Shown piece after piece: positions 35,833-42,396 of a stretch of 42,396 nt of DNA (the first letter of the stretch is position 1; each line of letters opens with the position of its first letter). Made by a program: the position numbers and the translations under genes. Source of the DNA: Pseudomonadota bacterium (lineage in GTDB: Bacteria > Pseudomonadota > Gammaproteobacteria > Steroidobacterales > Woeseiaceae); assembly GCA_027621915.1 (NCBI GenBank), contig JAQCAD010000027.1:1-42396 (forward strand). The letters run 5' to 3'. The notes beneath the pieces were generated by a model. The model worked only from the letters and a program-made list of their open reading frames with translations, made no database searches and was not told the origin of the DNA.

Positions 35833-36546
35833 ATGGCGGTCGAAAAACAGGAACCATTGATTGATAGCGTCTATGCCCGCCTCCGGGGCCTAATTCTTTC
35901 CAGTGTTTTGCGACCCGGTCAAAAGCTCGTGGACAGGGATTTGTCCGAACAGCTCGGTGTCAGCAGAACGCCGGTTCGTGAAGCGCTGGGCCGACTGGCG
36001 ATGATGGGTCTGGTTGAGGCTCGCAGTGGCCGCGGCTATTACGTCCGCCAATATTCGGCCGATGAGGTCTCCGATCTGTACGAATTTCGAAAGATCCTGG
36101 AAGTCAACGCCGCAATGCGTGCCGCCGAAAATCTGCGTCCGGAGCATGTCCGTGAATTCGACCGTATCCTGCGCGATATGGAGAAGATGGACTCAAGTAC
36201 GTCGAGCCGCGCACGGTCCGTCGAACTCGATCTCGAGATCCACCTCCTGATTGCAAAAGCCAGTGGCAATATCGAGTTGTACAAAGCGATCAAGAACCTG
36301 ATGGACAAGATCATGTGTTTTATCTGGGTGGACTGGCTGGATCCATCGAGTGCCAATCCGGAAACAGTGGCGGCAGCAAATCGCGAACACGAGGAGTTAA
36401 TCGTCAGTATCAAGAACCGGGATGCTGACAAGGCGGCAGCACAACTGGGCGCACACATCGATCATGCACGAAACGTTATGACCAAATTGCTCAGAGCACG
36501 GGAGGAGTATCGTGATGCCGTGCTGGCGGGTGCGGCGTCCCGATAA
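35833..36546 (+). CDS. GntR family transcriptional regulator, FCD (FadR-like) subfamily
   Basis: This 237-residue protein has an N-terminal winged helix (LIDSVYARLRGLILSSVLRP, then DLSEQLGVSRTPVREALGRL and LVEARSGRGYYVR) and a C-terminal all-helical FCD domain. The FCD metal site is visible as Asp/His in ELDLEIHLLIAKASGN, His in REHEELI and His in LGAHIDHARN. FCD regulators bind carboxylic or amino acids and usually repress catabolic genes. They recognise short palindromes such as TGGTAT-ACCA-like sites, and a matching palindrome lies in this gene's own promoter and upstream of two further genes here. It is followed by an SDR, an OCD homologue and a dehydratase remnant on the same strand. Confidence 0.92.
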   Translation: MAVEKQEPLIDSVYARLRGLILSSVLRPGQKLVDRDLSEQLGVSRTPVREALGRLAMMGLVEARSGRGYYVRQYSADEVSDLYEFRKILEVNAAMRAAENLRPEHVREFDRILRDMEKMDSSTSSRARSVELDLEIHLLIAKASGNIELYKAIKNLMDKIMCFIWVDWLDPSSANPETVAAANREHEELIVSIKNRDADKAAAQLGAHIDHARNVMTKLLRAREEYRDAVLAGAASR

Positions 36547-36606
36547 GAACACATAAAGCGAAACTGCACGCTGGCAACATGAACGAAGACAGCACTGGAG
36601 AACAAA

Positions 36607-37362
36607 TTGTATTTTACGGGTAAACGCGTCCTGGTGACGGGCGCCAGTCGCGGCATTGGTTTTGAAATCGCCAGGAACTTTATTCAAGCGGGCGCCCAAG
36701 TCGCGGTAAATGGCAGCAATGAAAAATCCGTCGACGCGGCGATTAAAGAACTTAACAAGGCAAAGCAAACTGTCGCAGCGCCTGGCAACATTGGCACGGT
36801 CGCTGGTTGCGAATCGACGGTAAGAAAGGCAATCGAGGCATTTGGCGGGCTCGATATTCTGGTGAACAACGCTGGTGTCGGTGCCGGCCGGCCGATTGCC
36901 GATTGCGATGAAGCAATGTGGGATGCGCATTGTGACGTCAATTTAAAAGGCCTTTTCTTCTGTTGCCGCGCAGCAATTCCTGAATTACGCAAATCTGGCG
37001 GTAACATTGTCAACATCGCATCGGATGCCGGATTGATGGGCGTGCCGGGCATTACTGTTTATTGCGGCACCAAGGGCGGCGTCGTCAATATGTCGCGGGC
37101 CATGGCTTTGGAAATTGCGCCCGACGTACGCGTGAATTGCGTGTGCCCCGGATATGTCGATACCGACATGATTCGCACCACTACAAAAAAGAAGCCGGAT
37201 CCCGAGGCGTACTGGCAAAAAATGATCGACTACGCGCCCCTGAAACGAATCGCCTCCACGGATGAGATTGCATACGCCGTCATGTATCTGGCATCTGACA
37301 ATGCCCGCTTTATCACCGGGACATCACTGGCAATCGACGGCGGCACGACAGCAGGCAAATAG
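36607..37362 (+). CDS. SDR family NAD(P)-dependent oxidoreductase
   Basis: This 251-residue protein starts at a TTG with GGAG six bases before it; the protein begins directly with the cofactor fold, so a downstream start would remove it. TGASRGIG (11-18) is the dinucleotide motif, NNAG lies near 87-90, and the active site shows Ser in NIASDAG and the Tyr-Lys pair in VYCGTKGG. Classical SDRs of this size oxidise or reduce a hydroxyl/keto group, for example 3-hydroxy acids or 3-oxoacyl groups. It lies between gntR (60 bp) and the OCD homologue (14 bp), so it likely works on an intermediate of the amino-acid pathway. Confidence 0.9.
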   Translation: MYFTGKRVLVTGASRGIGFEIARNFIQAGAQVAVNGSNEKSVDAAIKELNKAKQTVAAPGNIGTVAGCESTVRKAIEAFGGLDILVNNAGVGAGRPIADCDEAMWDAHCDVNLKGLFFCCRAAIPELRKSGGNIVNIASDAGLMGVPGITVYCGTKGGVVNMSRAMALEIAPDVRVNCVCPGYVDTDMIRTTTKKKPDPEAYWQKMIDYAPLKRIASTDEIAYAVMYLASDNARFITGTSLAIDGGTTAGK

Positions 37363-37376
37363 CGAGAGGAAAAATA

Positions 37377-38336
37377 ATGCCAAAAGTACTCAAGCTTGAC
37401 GAAATAAAAAATCAGATAAATGTTCCCGAGATGATCCAGGCCATCGAAGATGGTTTTGTTCTCTATTCCGAAGACAGGGTAGTTGTTCCACCAGTGGGGT
37501 TCCTGAATTTCAAGGATCCACCAGGCGACGTTCATATCAAGTATGGCTACGTCAAAGGCGACGACGTTTATGTACTGAAAGTCGCTTCCGGTTTTTACGA
37601 CAATGGGAAGATTGGCGTGCCGTTTGCAGACGGTGTGATCCTGGTATTCAGTCAGAAAACGGGACACCTTCAAGTGGTTCTTCACGATGAATGCTGGCTG
37701 ACCGATATGCGAACGGCGGCAGCTGGCGCCGTCGCCGCGAAACATCTTGCGCCAGACAACGTCAATTGCATCGGGATCATTGGCACGGGAGGGCAAGCCA
37801 GGATGCAGCTTGAATTGCTGAAAGACATCGTCGATTGCCAGCAGTGCGTTGTCTGGGGCAGGGATGCTGCGAAAGTCGACAAGCTGGTCTCTGATCTCAG
37901 GGCGAACCCAACCATTCAGAATTGGGGGTTGCAGATAGCAGCTGCGGGATCGGTTGAGGAGCTCGCGTCGAAAAGCAATCTGATTGTGACGACAACATCA
38001 GCACGGGAAGCGCTTGTGCTTGCCGACCATGTTCAAGCGGGTACCCACATCACAGCCATGGGATCGGACGATCATGGCAAGCAAGAGCTTGAGGCTGCGT
38101 TACTCGGGAAGGCCGACGTCGTCGTAGCCGACAGCATTTTGCAATGTGTCGATCACGGTGAGTGCTTTCATGCCGTGAAAAACGGTTCGATTTCCGAAGA
38201 CGCTATTGTGGAGCTCGGCAACGTCATCAAGAACCCCAGGCTCGGTCGAACAAATGACAGACAAATTACGGTGGCGGACCTCACGGGTATTGCTATCCAG
38301 GATATCCAGATCGCAAAGATGGCGAGCAGAGCGTAA
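37377..38336 (+). CDS. Ornithine cyclodeaminase / mu-crystallin family protein
   Basis: This 319-residue protein has an AGAGGAAA ribosome site. Lys55 in HIKYGY and Arg112 in LTDMRTAAAGAVAAKHLA match the family's substrate-binding Lys and Arg. The Rossmann motif is GIIGTGGQARMQ (133-144). Asp231/232 in GSDDHGKQEL is the catalytic acid region, and VADLTGIAIQD closes the fold. Family members include ornithine cyclodeaminase, imine and pyrroline-carboxylate reductases, the iminosuccinate reductase of the beta-hydroxyaspartate cycle (BhcD) and the ectoine-utilisation protein EutC. Adjacency to a threonine-dehydratase-like remnant and a DSD1-type gene in the window favours an imine-reducing role, but this is inference. 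Confidence 0.9.
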   Translation: MPKVLKLDEIKNQINVPEMIQAIEDGFVLYSEDRVVVPPVGFLNFKDPPGDVHIKYGYVKGDDVYVLKVASGFYDNGKIGVPFADGVILVFSQKTGHLQVVLHDECWLTDMRTAAAGAVAAKHLAPDNVNCIGIIGTGGQARMQLELLKDIVDCQQCVVWGRDAAKVDKLVSDLRANPTIQNWGLQIAAAGSVEELASKSNLIVTTTSAREALVLADHVQAGTHITAMGSDDHGKQELEAALLGKADVVVADSILQCVDHGECFHAVKNGSISEDAIVELGNVIKNPRLGRTNDRQITVADLTGIAIQDIQIAKMASRA

Positions 38337-38351
38337 ATCACGGGGAAATGA

Positions 38352-39108
38352 GTGTCAGCGGAAAAAACATTGGCAATTGACGTACCTAAACTCGTACTGG
38401 AGGCGCACGAGCGAACCAAAGACTATCTTGACCCCGACGCCGCTCGAGTTCTCGCGCCACCTGAGCGACCTCATCGAGGGTGAGGTCTGGTTAAAACTGG
38501 ACCTGGTTACTCACGGGGATCTTGCCTGGGACGCCGAGGTCGAAGCGCGTCGCGTCGGAGACGAGGAAGGCAAAGTCTATGTTTCGCCATACAACGATCC
38601 GAATGTCGTTGGTGGGCAAGGTACCTGCGGGTACGAGATTTCCGAGCAGCTTCCTGACGTGGACGCGGCGTTTTTCGCCTGTGGGGCAGGTGGTCTCTTG
38701 ACGGGGTCATCAGGCTGGCTGAAACACCACAGCCCGAGCATTGAGATCTACGGCGTCTCGCCGGCGAATTCGCCAGTAATGTATGAGTCAGTTAAGGCTG
38801 GCAAGATGATCTCGATGGACACTAAGCCGACGCTGGCAGATACATGCGGCGGTGGCGTCGACCTCGACAGCATTACGCTGGAGCTGTGCCGCCGCCACGT
38901 TGATGAAATCCTGTTGCTTTCGGAAAAAGAGATTGCCGCAGCAATTCGCCTGCTGTTCTATGAGCACCGACTTGGTGCGGAAGGTTCCGGTGTGCTGGGC
39001 ATTGGCGGCGTTTTGCAGCGGAAAGATAAATTCAAAGGTAAGAAGGTGGTTGCGGTCATTTGCGGCCGGAACGTCGATCTGGCGGTTTTCAAAAAGATCA
39101 TTGCGTAG
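38352..39108 (+). pseudogene. Broken threonine/hydroxyaspartate dehydratase-like gene (frameshift plus internal deletion)
   Basis: A GTG at 38352 with GGGGA upstream opens a frame reading SAEKTLAIDVPKLVLEAHER and TKDYL, then derails near 38430. One base over, the frame continues TPTPLEFSRHLSDLIEGEVW and LKLD, as expected for a fold-type II PLP dehydratase, so one extra base (around G38430) is the simplest cause. A second lesion follows. LVTH is joined directly to GDLAWDAEVEARR (about 38509-38518), skipping roughly 75-90 residues that should include the PLP lysine (SFK) and the SSGNHG loop. The rest is intact: VYVSPYNDPNVVGGQGT, ACGAGGLLTG and AEGSGVLGIG. The product cannot bind PLP normally. 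Confidence 0.85.
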
Positions 39109-39119
39109 GTCGCCGGTTT

Positions 39120-39140
39120 GGCATGGTGCCTGACACTTTT
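39120..39140. repeat. Possible REP/RAYT-associated repeat fragment
   Basis: GGCATGGTGCCTGACACTTTT resembles a GTGCCTGACAC motif that I recall as dispersed in proteobacterial genomes near REP-associated (Y1) transposases. It contains a 4-bp stem GGCA/TGCC. Only one copy was seen in this window, between the dehydratase remnant and the convergent gene. Confidence 0.3.
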
Positions 39141-39150
39141 CAGATTTACC

Positions 39151-39960
39151 TTAGAATCCGGTCATTGAAGTCGGACGCGCCCTCAATAACTTGAAACGAT
39201 GAAAGCCGAGGTTGATGTAAGGCTCGAGCGGAAAGTCGACCATACCCAGCAGGTCACGATCTTTGATCGGTTGAGAACATTGAAATTCTCCGCCTCGGCC
39301 TTTGTTCAATTTCGAGATAGACGGATAACATATTCTCGACGGGCAGGTTAGCGCACATCCAGCGTTCGCAAACAAAGTAATCTTGTTCTTGTTCTTTATC
39401 TCGGCGAGAAATTCCAGGTCTTCGTTCACCGGCATCGGTAACACGACCGAGTCGTACAACTCCATAGCCGCGTCGATCTTTTTGTGGGACTTGATATTCT
39501 TGATGACACTGCCGTCAATTCGGTAGTCAGGAAAGTCCTCACGTATCCAGCGGGCGAGATCGTCATTAGTGCATATGATTGAATTCCCCGCGACGTGATA
39601 CTTGCGAAGCAACCATTGGTTAAGCTTATATTCTTTACGTTCGACGACGTGATTCGACATCGGAATACGGATCCCGATTCCCGCGCCATTGAGCTGCTCC
39701 ACATCCTTGTCCGACAGCTCGCGTCTGACGAACTGTCGGCCCCCATAAAGTGTGCTTTTCTCGACAAACCCGAACAGGCTGTCAACTTCGTTGATTCGCA
39801 GATTGCCGTAGTTTTCCCGAAGGTACGCAAACACCGGATAATCGGGCGGTTTACCGCGTGCGGAAACGGTGAATGTCGCGATGGGCAGTGCGACCGGCTC
39901 CGCTTTGGTAAAAATGCGGTCGGCCCCGAAGTCAGTCAATTCGCCGTGTGTTTTGTCCAC
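39151..39960 (-). CDS. U32-peptidase-like TIM-barrel protein with cysteine cluster
   Basis: This 269-residue soluble protein has no signal peptide. The central part (LARWIREDFPDYRIDGSVIK, then YDSVVLPMPVNEDLEFL) and the segment ANAGCALTCPSRICY with a later FQCSQP resemble the U32-like barrel proteins with the pattern NEGCxxxCPxR. In the UbiU/UbiV and RlhA group such cysteines bind an iron-sulfur cluster. Four candidate ligands are visible (AGC, LTC, RIC, FQC). It is shorter than full U32 peptidases and ends with YINLGFHRFKLLRA, which suits a barrel strand/helix end. It is convergent with the dehydratase remnant, and its function is unknown. Confidence 0.5.
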   Translation of the reverse strand: MDKTHGELTDFGADRIFTKAEPVALPIATFTVSARGKPPDYPVFAYLRENYGNLRINEVDSLFGFVEKSTLYGGRQFVRRELSDKDVEQLNGAGIGIRIPMSNHVVERKEYKLNQWLLRKYHVAGNSIICTNDDLARWIREDFPDYRIDGSVIKNIKSHKKIDAAMELYDSVVLPMPVNEDLEFLAEIKNKNKITLFANAGCALTCPSRICYPSISKLNKGRGGEFQCSQPIKDRDLLGMVDFPLEPYINLGFHRFKLLRARPTSMTGF

Positions 39961-40265
39961 TTCTCTTTAATTTCAGCAGGTTAGGAGATTTCTGGGGCCG
40001 CTGCCAGTATCCGATCCGCGAGTCCTCATGTCGATCTACGGCCATGACGGAAACTCAACATGCCATGGTCATTGCGCTCTGCAATATCCGTATTTGTCAC
40101 AAAACGGATCCGATCTCCTGCGGCAGATCTGCTGAAGAAAATAGAGGAACTCAAGGTCAATTAATGGTTGCGATCGTTTGAGGCCGGAATGTCGACTGGC
40201 AGCATTCGAATAGCCATTCAGTCAGGCCCCATGCGTTGATTTCACTGGACTGGCCCGCCATGAGC
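39961..40265. other. Intergenic stretch upstream of the TonB receptor promoter
   Basis: About 305 bases between the minus-strand U32-like gene start and promoter-operator site 3. It should hold the promoter of the U32-like gene. A 34-codon frame (ATG 40060 to TAA 40164) ends DLLKKIEELKVN but has no recognised family and no clear ribosome site. Nothing else is apparent. Confidence 0.4.
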
Positions 40266-40310
40266 TTGACAACGTTTTTCGCGGCATGCAGTATGGTATT
40301 CCAAATCGCA
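40266..40310 (+). promoter_or_regulatory. Promoter-operator module, site 3 (TonB receptor promoter)
   Basis: A consensus -35 TTGACA (40266-40271), 11 bases, GGCATGCA (40283-40290), then ATGGTATTCCAAAT (40293-40306). CAGTAT lies 17 bases after -35. The palindrome is centred at 40298/40299, with TGC (40287-40289) opposite GCA (40308-40310). Layout is identical to site 2, although the 11-base spacers share no sequence. It lies about 100 bases before the receptor ATG. Confidence 0.75.
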
Positions 40311-40405
40311 TGTCGGCGTAGTCGATGCGGTTGTTTGCTGCTTAAATCAAAAATATGAGCCAATAATTATATAGGTTGATCGCACAGATCACGGGGGACT
40401 GCAAA

Positions 40406-42396
40406 ATGACGAAGAAACGCTCAGCACCTGTCGGCTCTGACAGGAATCGCTTTGTAATGACTCCTCTGGCTGCGGCAATAATGTATGCCCTGTATCCGGC
40501 CACCCCGGCGCTAGCGCAGGACCAGGACGCGCAAGAGAATGACGACTTAGGGATTGAGGAGATTCTCGTTACCGCTACAAAGCGGAGCGCTAGCATTCAG
40601 GATGTACCCCAGGCGATCACCGCCTTTTCAACAATGGAAATTGAACGCCGCGGCATGCTCGATATGGCCGATGTGGCAAACAACCTGCCAAGCATCTCGC
40701 TGTCAACCAGTAGAGCCGGTCGTAACGAGTTAGTTTATCGCGGCATATCAACTGGCGGCTCGTGGCGACTGGACAGTTCGGTCGCCATGTATCTCGATGA
40801 AATGCCGATGACGATGAGTACCACGCAGCTCGATGCCCGCATGGTCGATATCGAGCGTATCGAATCACTGCCCGGCCCACAGGGGACACTCTTTGGTTCA
40901 AGCTCCCAGTCGGGAACGCTTCGGGTCATCACCAACAAGCCCCGAATGGATGAGTTCTCCGGTCAGGTGATGGGCGAGATCAAAACAACCGATGGCGGCG
41001 AAGAAAGTTACGACTTAACCGGTCACCTGAATATTCCGGTGTCTGAAAATTTCGCCATCCGCCTGGTTGCCTACAAAAATAAAGACGGTGGTTATATCGA
41101 TAACGTCTACTCCGAAGCGCCCCACAGCGTGTGCGCGCCTGGCGCACCTTGTGACCTTGACTTCGCTCAGTACACAGTCGGTCCGTTCAACCCTGTTGAC
41201 CAACAAGGCTATCTCAACAGCGCCACTCCGGATAACGCCGGACTGGAACAAGAAGATTTTAACGACTACGAAATGTCGGGTGCCCGGATTTCAGCTTTGT
41301 GGAATATGAATGAGGACTGGAGTCTCCTCGGCTCTTACATCACGCAAGATTCGACCACAACCGGGGTCTGGCATTCCGACATGGCGATTGGCGACTATAA
41401 AGTTGCACGGTTCAGCGATGAATGGCGTAAAGACGACTGGTGGGTGGGTGCGCTCACGGTCGAAGGCGACCTCGGTTTCGCCACTCTCACTAATTCATTC
41501 GGCTATTCCGAGCGCGATCAATCCTATCAATTCGACAATACACATTATGAGGCCTACCACACGCGTCTTAAGGGCCAGTATTTGTCTGCCTATGCGAACT
41601 ATGCGGCGTACTGGGACAATTATTATAATGGGACGCCGATCAGCCAATACAACTATTACGACAAATACGATACTGGCTACAACGGTGGCGTGTACCGCAG
41701 CCTGCAGGAAGCGGAACGTATCACTAACGAAATCCGTCTGACGTCCACGACCGACAGCCGTTTTCAGTGGATGGTCGGCGCGTTCTTTGAAAATCACAAG
41801 GACGGCTGGGTCGACCAAGGCATCATCCAGGACCTGGATACCACGAAACACTGGCGCTACTCGCAGTGGAGGAGTTGTGACCTGGTTGACCAGGGATATG
41901 AAGGTGTGCAATGTCCTGCGCCACCGGTAAATAACGTCTGGTACCAGGACAGTTATCGCCGCGATACCACGCAAATAGCGGCGTTTACCGAGGTTGACTA
42001 TTACTTCTCCGATAATCTGAAACTTACCGGTGGCTTGCGTTGGTTCCAGTACGATCGCAATACCGTTAACGACCAGCAATGGCCTTTGGGAATGCCGGTC
42101 GAAGCCATAGTGATTGACGGTGAAAGTGCTTTCATCGAAGAAGGCAAAGAAGACGATACGTTCTTTAAGGTTGGTCTTAGTTGGAACTTCAGCGAAGATA
42201 AAATGATCTATGGCCTTTTCAGTCAAGGCTTCCGGCTGGGCGGCCATAACAATCCGAAAGCAGTCAGAGTTAACTTTGTTGAAGCAACATATGACCCGGA
42301 CAAATTGAATAACTATGAGGTCGGTATCAAATCGACATGGCTTGAGAATCGATTGCAGCTAAATGCAAGCCTCTTTTACATGGACTACGTGGATAT
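40406..42396 (+). CDS. TonB-dependent receptor, C-terminus cut by window edge
   Basis: ATG 40406 follows GGGGGA. At least 663 residues are encoded before the right edge. A Sec signal ends ATPALAQ (about residues 19-38). A TonB-box-like stretch IEEILVTATKR (50-60) leads into the plug domain: DVPQAITAFSTMEIERRG, the NNLPSISLST region, and GPQGTLFGSSSQSGTLRVIT at its end. The barrel follows with alternating aromatic strands and tyrosine-rich external loops (YNYYDKYDTGYNGG). The mature loops contain two Cys pairs (CAPGAPC and a CDLV...CPAP pair). It imports a ligand too large for porins, using TonB energy. Its promoter carries the same operator as the gntR and DSD1-type genes, so the ligand is probably peptide- or amino-acid-related. 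Confidence 0.93.
   Translation, partial: MTKKRSAPVGSDRNRFVMTPLAAAIMYALYPATPALAQDQDAQENDDLGIEEILVTATKRSASIQDVPQAITAFSTMEIERRGMLDMADVANNLPSISLSTSRAGRNELVYRGISTGGSWRLDSSVAMYLDEMPMTMSTTQLDARMVDIERIESLPGPQGTLFGSSSQSGTLRVITNKPRMDEFSGQVMGEIKTTDGGEESYDLTGHLNIPVSENFAIRLVAYKNKDGGYIDNVYSEAPHSVCAPGAPCDLDFAQYTVGPFNPVDQQGYLNSATPDNAGLEQEDFNDYEMSGARISALWNMNEDWSLLGSYITQDSTTTGVWHSDMAIGDYKVARFSDEWRKDDWWVGALTVEGDLGFATLTNSFGYSERDQSYQFDNTHYEAYHTRLKGQYLSAYANYAAYWDNYYNGTPISQYNYYDKYDTGYNGGVYRSLQEAERITNEIRLTSTTDSRFQWMVGAFFENHKDGWVDQGIIQDLDTTKHWRYSQWRSCDLVDQGYEGVQCPAPPVNNVWYQDSYRRDTTQIAAFTEVDYYFSDNLKLTGGLRWFQYDRNTVNDQQWPLGMPVEAIVIDGESAFIEEGKEDDTFFKVGLSWNFSEDKMIYGLFSQGFRLGGHNNPKAVRVNFVEATYDPDKLNNYEVGIKSTWLENRLQLNASLFYMDYVD

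Noticed and set aside
40060-40164. 34-codon plus-strand frame ending DLLKKIEELKVN
   Set aside because: No clear ribosome site, no recognised family and no coupling to a neighbouring gene; could be a decayed gene end but cannot be supported.
1-42396. tRNA, rRNA or CRISPR array
   Set aside because: No cloverleaf-like tRNA ends, rRNA-like tracts or regularly spaced direct repeats were seen on reading both strands.

Overview
The window looks like a chromosomal segment of a Gram-negative, free-living, probably marine gammaproteobacterium. It has a TonB-dependent outer-membrane receptor, several Tat and lipoprotein signals, and a moderately GC-rich base composition. The family mix (GMC sugar dehydrogenases with their subunit 3, DUF1080 proteins, PIG-L, PhoD, S9 peptidase, M55 peptidase) fits marine lineages such as Woeseiales-like bacteria. 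That placement is an inference from gene content, not a measurement. I see no rRNA, tRNA, CRISPR array or phage module.

Region A (1-10.6 kb) is mixed accessory content. A three-gene operon on the minus strand encodes a 53-residue membrane peptide, a sodium:solute symporter and a large secreted PIG-L deacetylase that runs off the left edge. It is followed by a DUF6544-like protein, a membrane-anchored alpha/beta hydrolase, PhoD, a DUF1428 protein, an exported cupin and a lectin-like secreted protein. A short IS30-type transposase remnant sits between the cupin and the lectin-like gene.

Region B (10.6-21.8 kb) is a carbohydrate locus built around 3-keto-sugar chemistry. It has an NHS-type MFS importer, an exported and a cytosolic sugar isomerase/epimerase, a Gfo/Idh/MocA oxidoreductase, and two convergent three-gene operons. 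Each of these operons carries a GMC oxidoreductase, a gluconate-2-dehydrogenase-subunit-3-like partner and a DUF1080 (3-keto-glycoside hydrolase/lyase type) protein. Expected flow: glycosides are oxidised at C3 and cleaved in the periplasm, and products are imported and then isomerised or reduced in the cytosol.

Region C (21.7-22.9 kb) is a gene-poor scar holding two C-terminal methyltransferase fragments placed head to head.

Region D (22.9-42.4 kb) is a coherent amino-acid/peptide locus. A minus-strand operon (2-hydroxyacid dehydrogenase, PLP aminotransferase, DppA-type D-aminopeptidase) diverges from a plus-strand run: DSD1/D-threonine-aldolase-type enzyme, APC permease, a large Asp-box beta-propeller lipoprotein, S9 peptidase, and a YfcC/DcuC-type carrier. 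After that come a GntR/FCD regulator, an SDR, an ornithine-cyclodeaminase homologue, a broken threonine-dehydratase-like gene, a U32-like protein and a TonB receptor cut by the right edge. Three copies of one promoter-operator module (TTGACR, 11 unrelated bases, then GGCATGCA..AT.GTATTCCAAAT) lie upstream of the aldolase-type gene, the gntR gene and the TonB receptor gene. This suggests a local GntR regulon that joins outer-membrane uptake to D-amino-acid or hydroxy-amino-acid catabolism. It is the strongest candidate here for an undescribed system.
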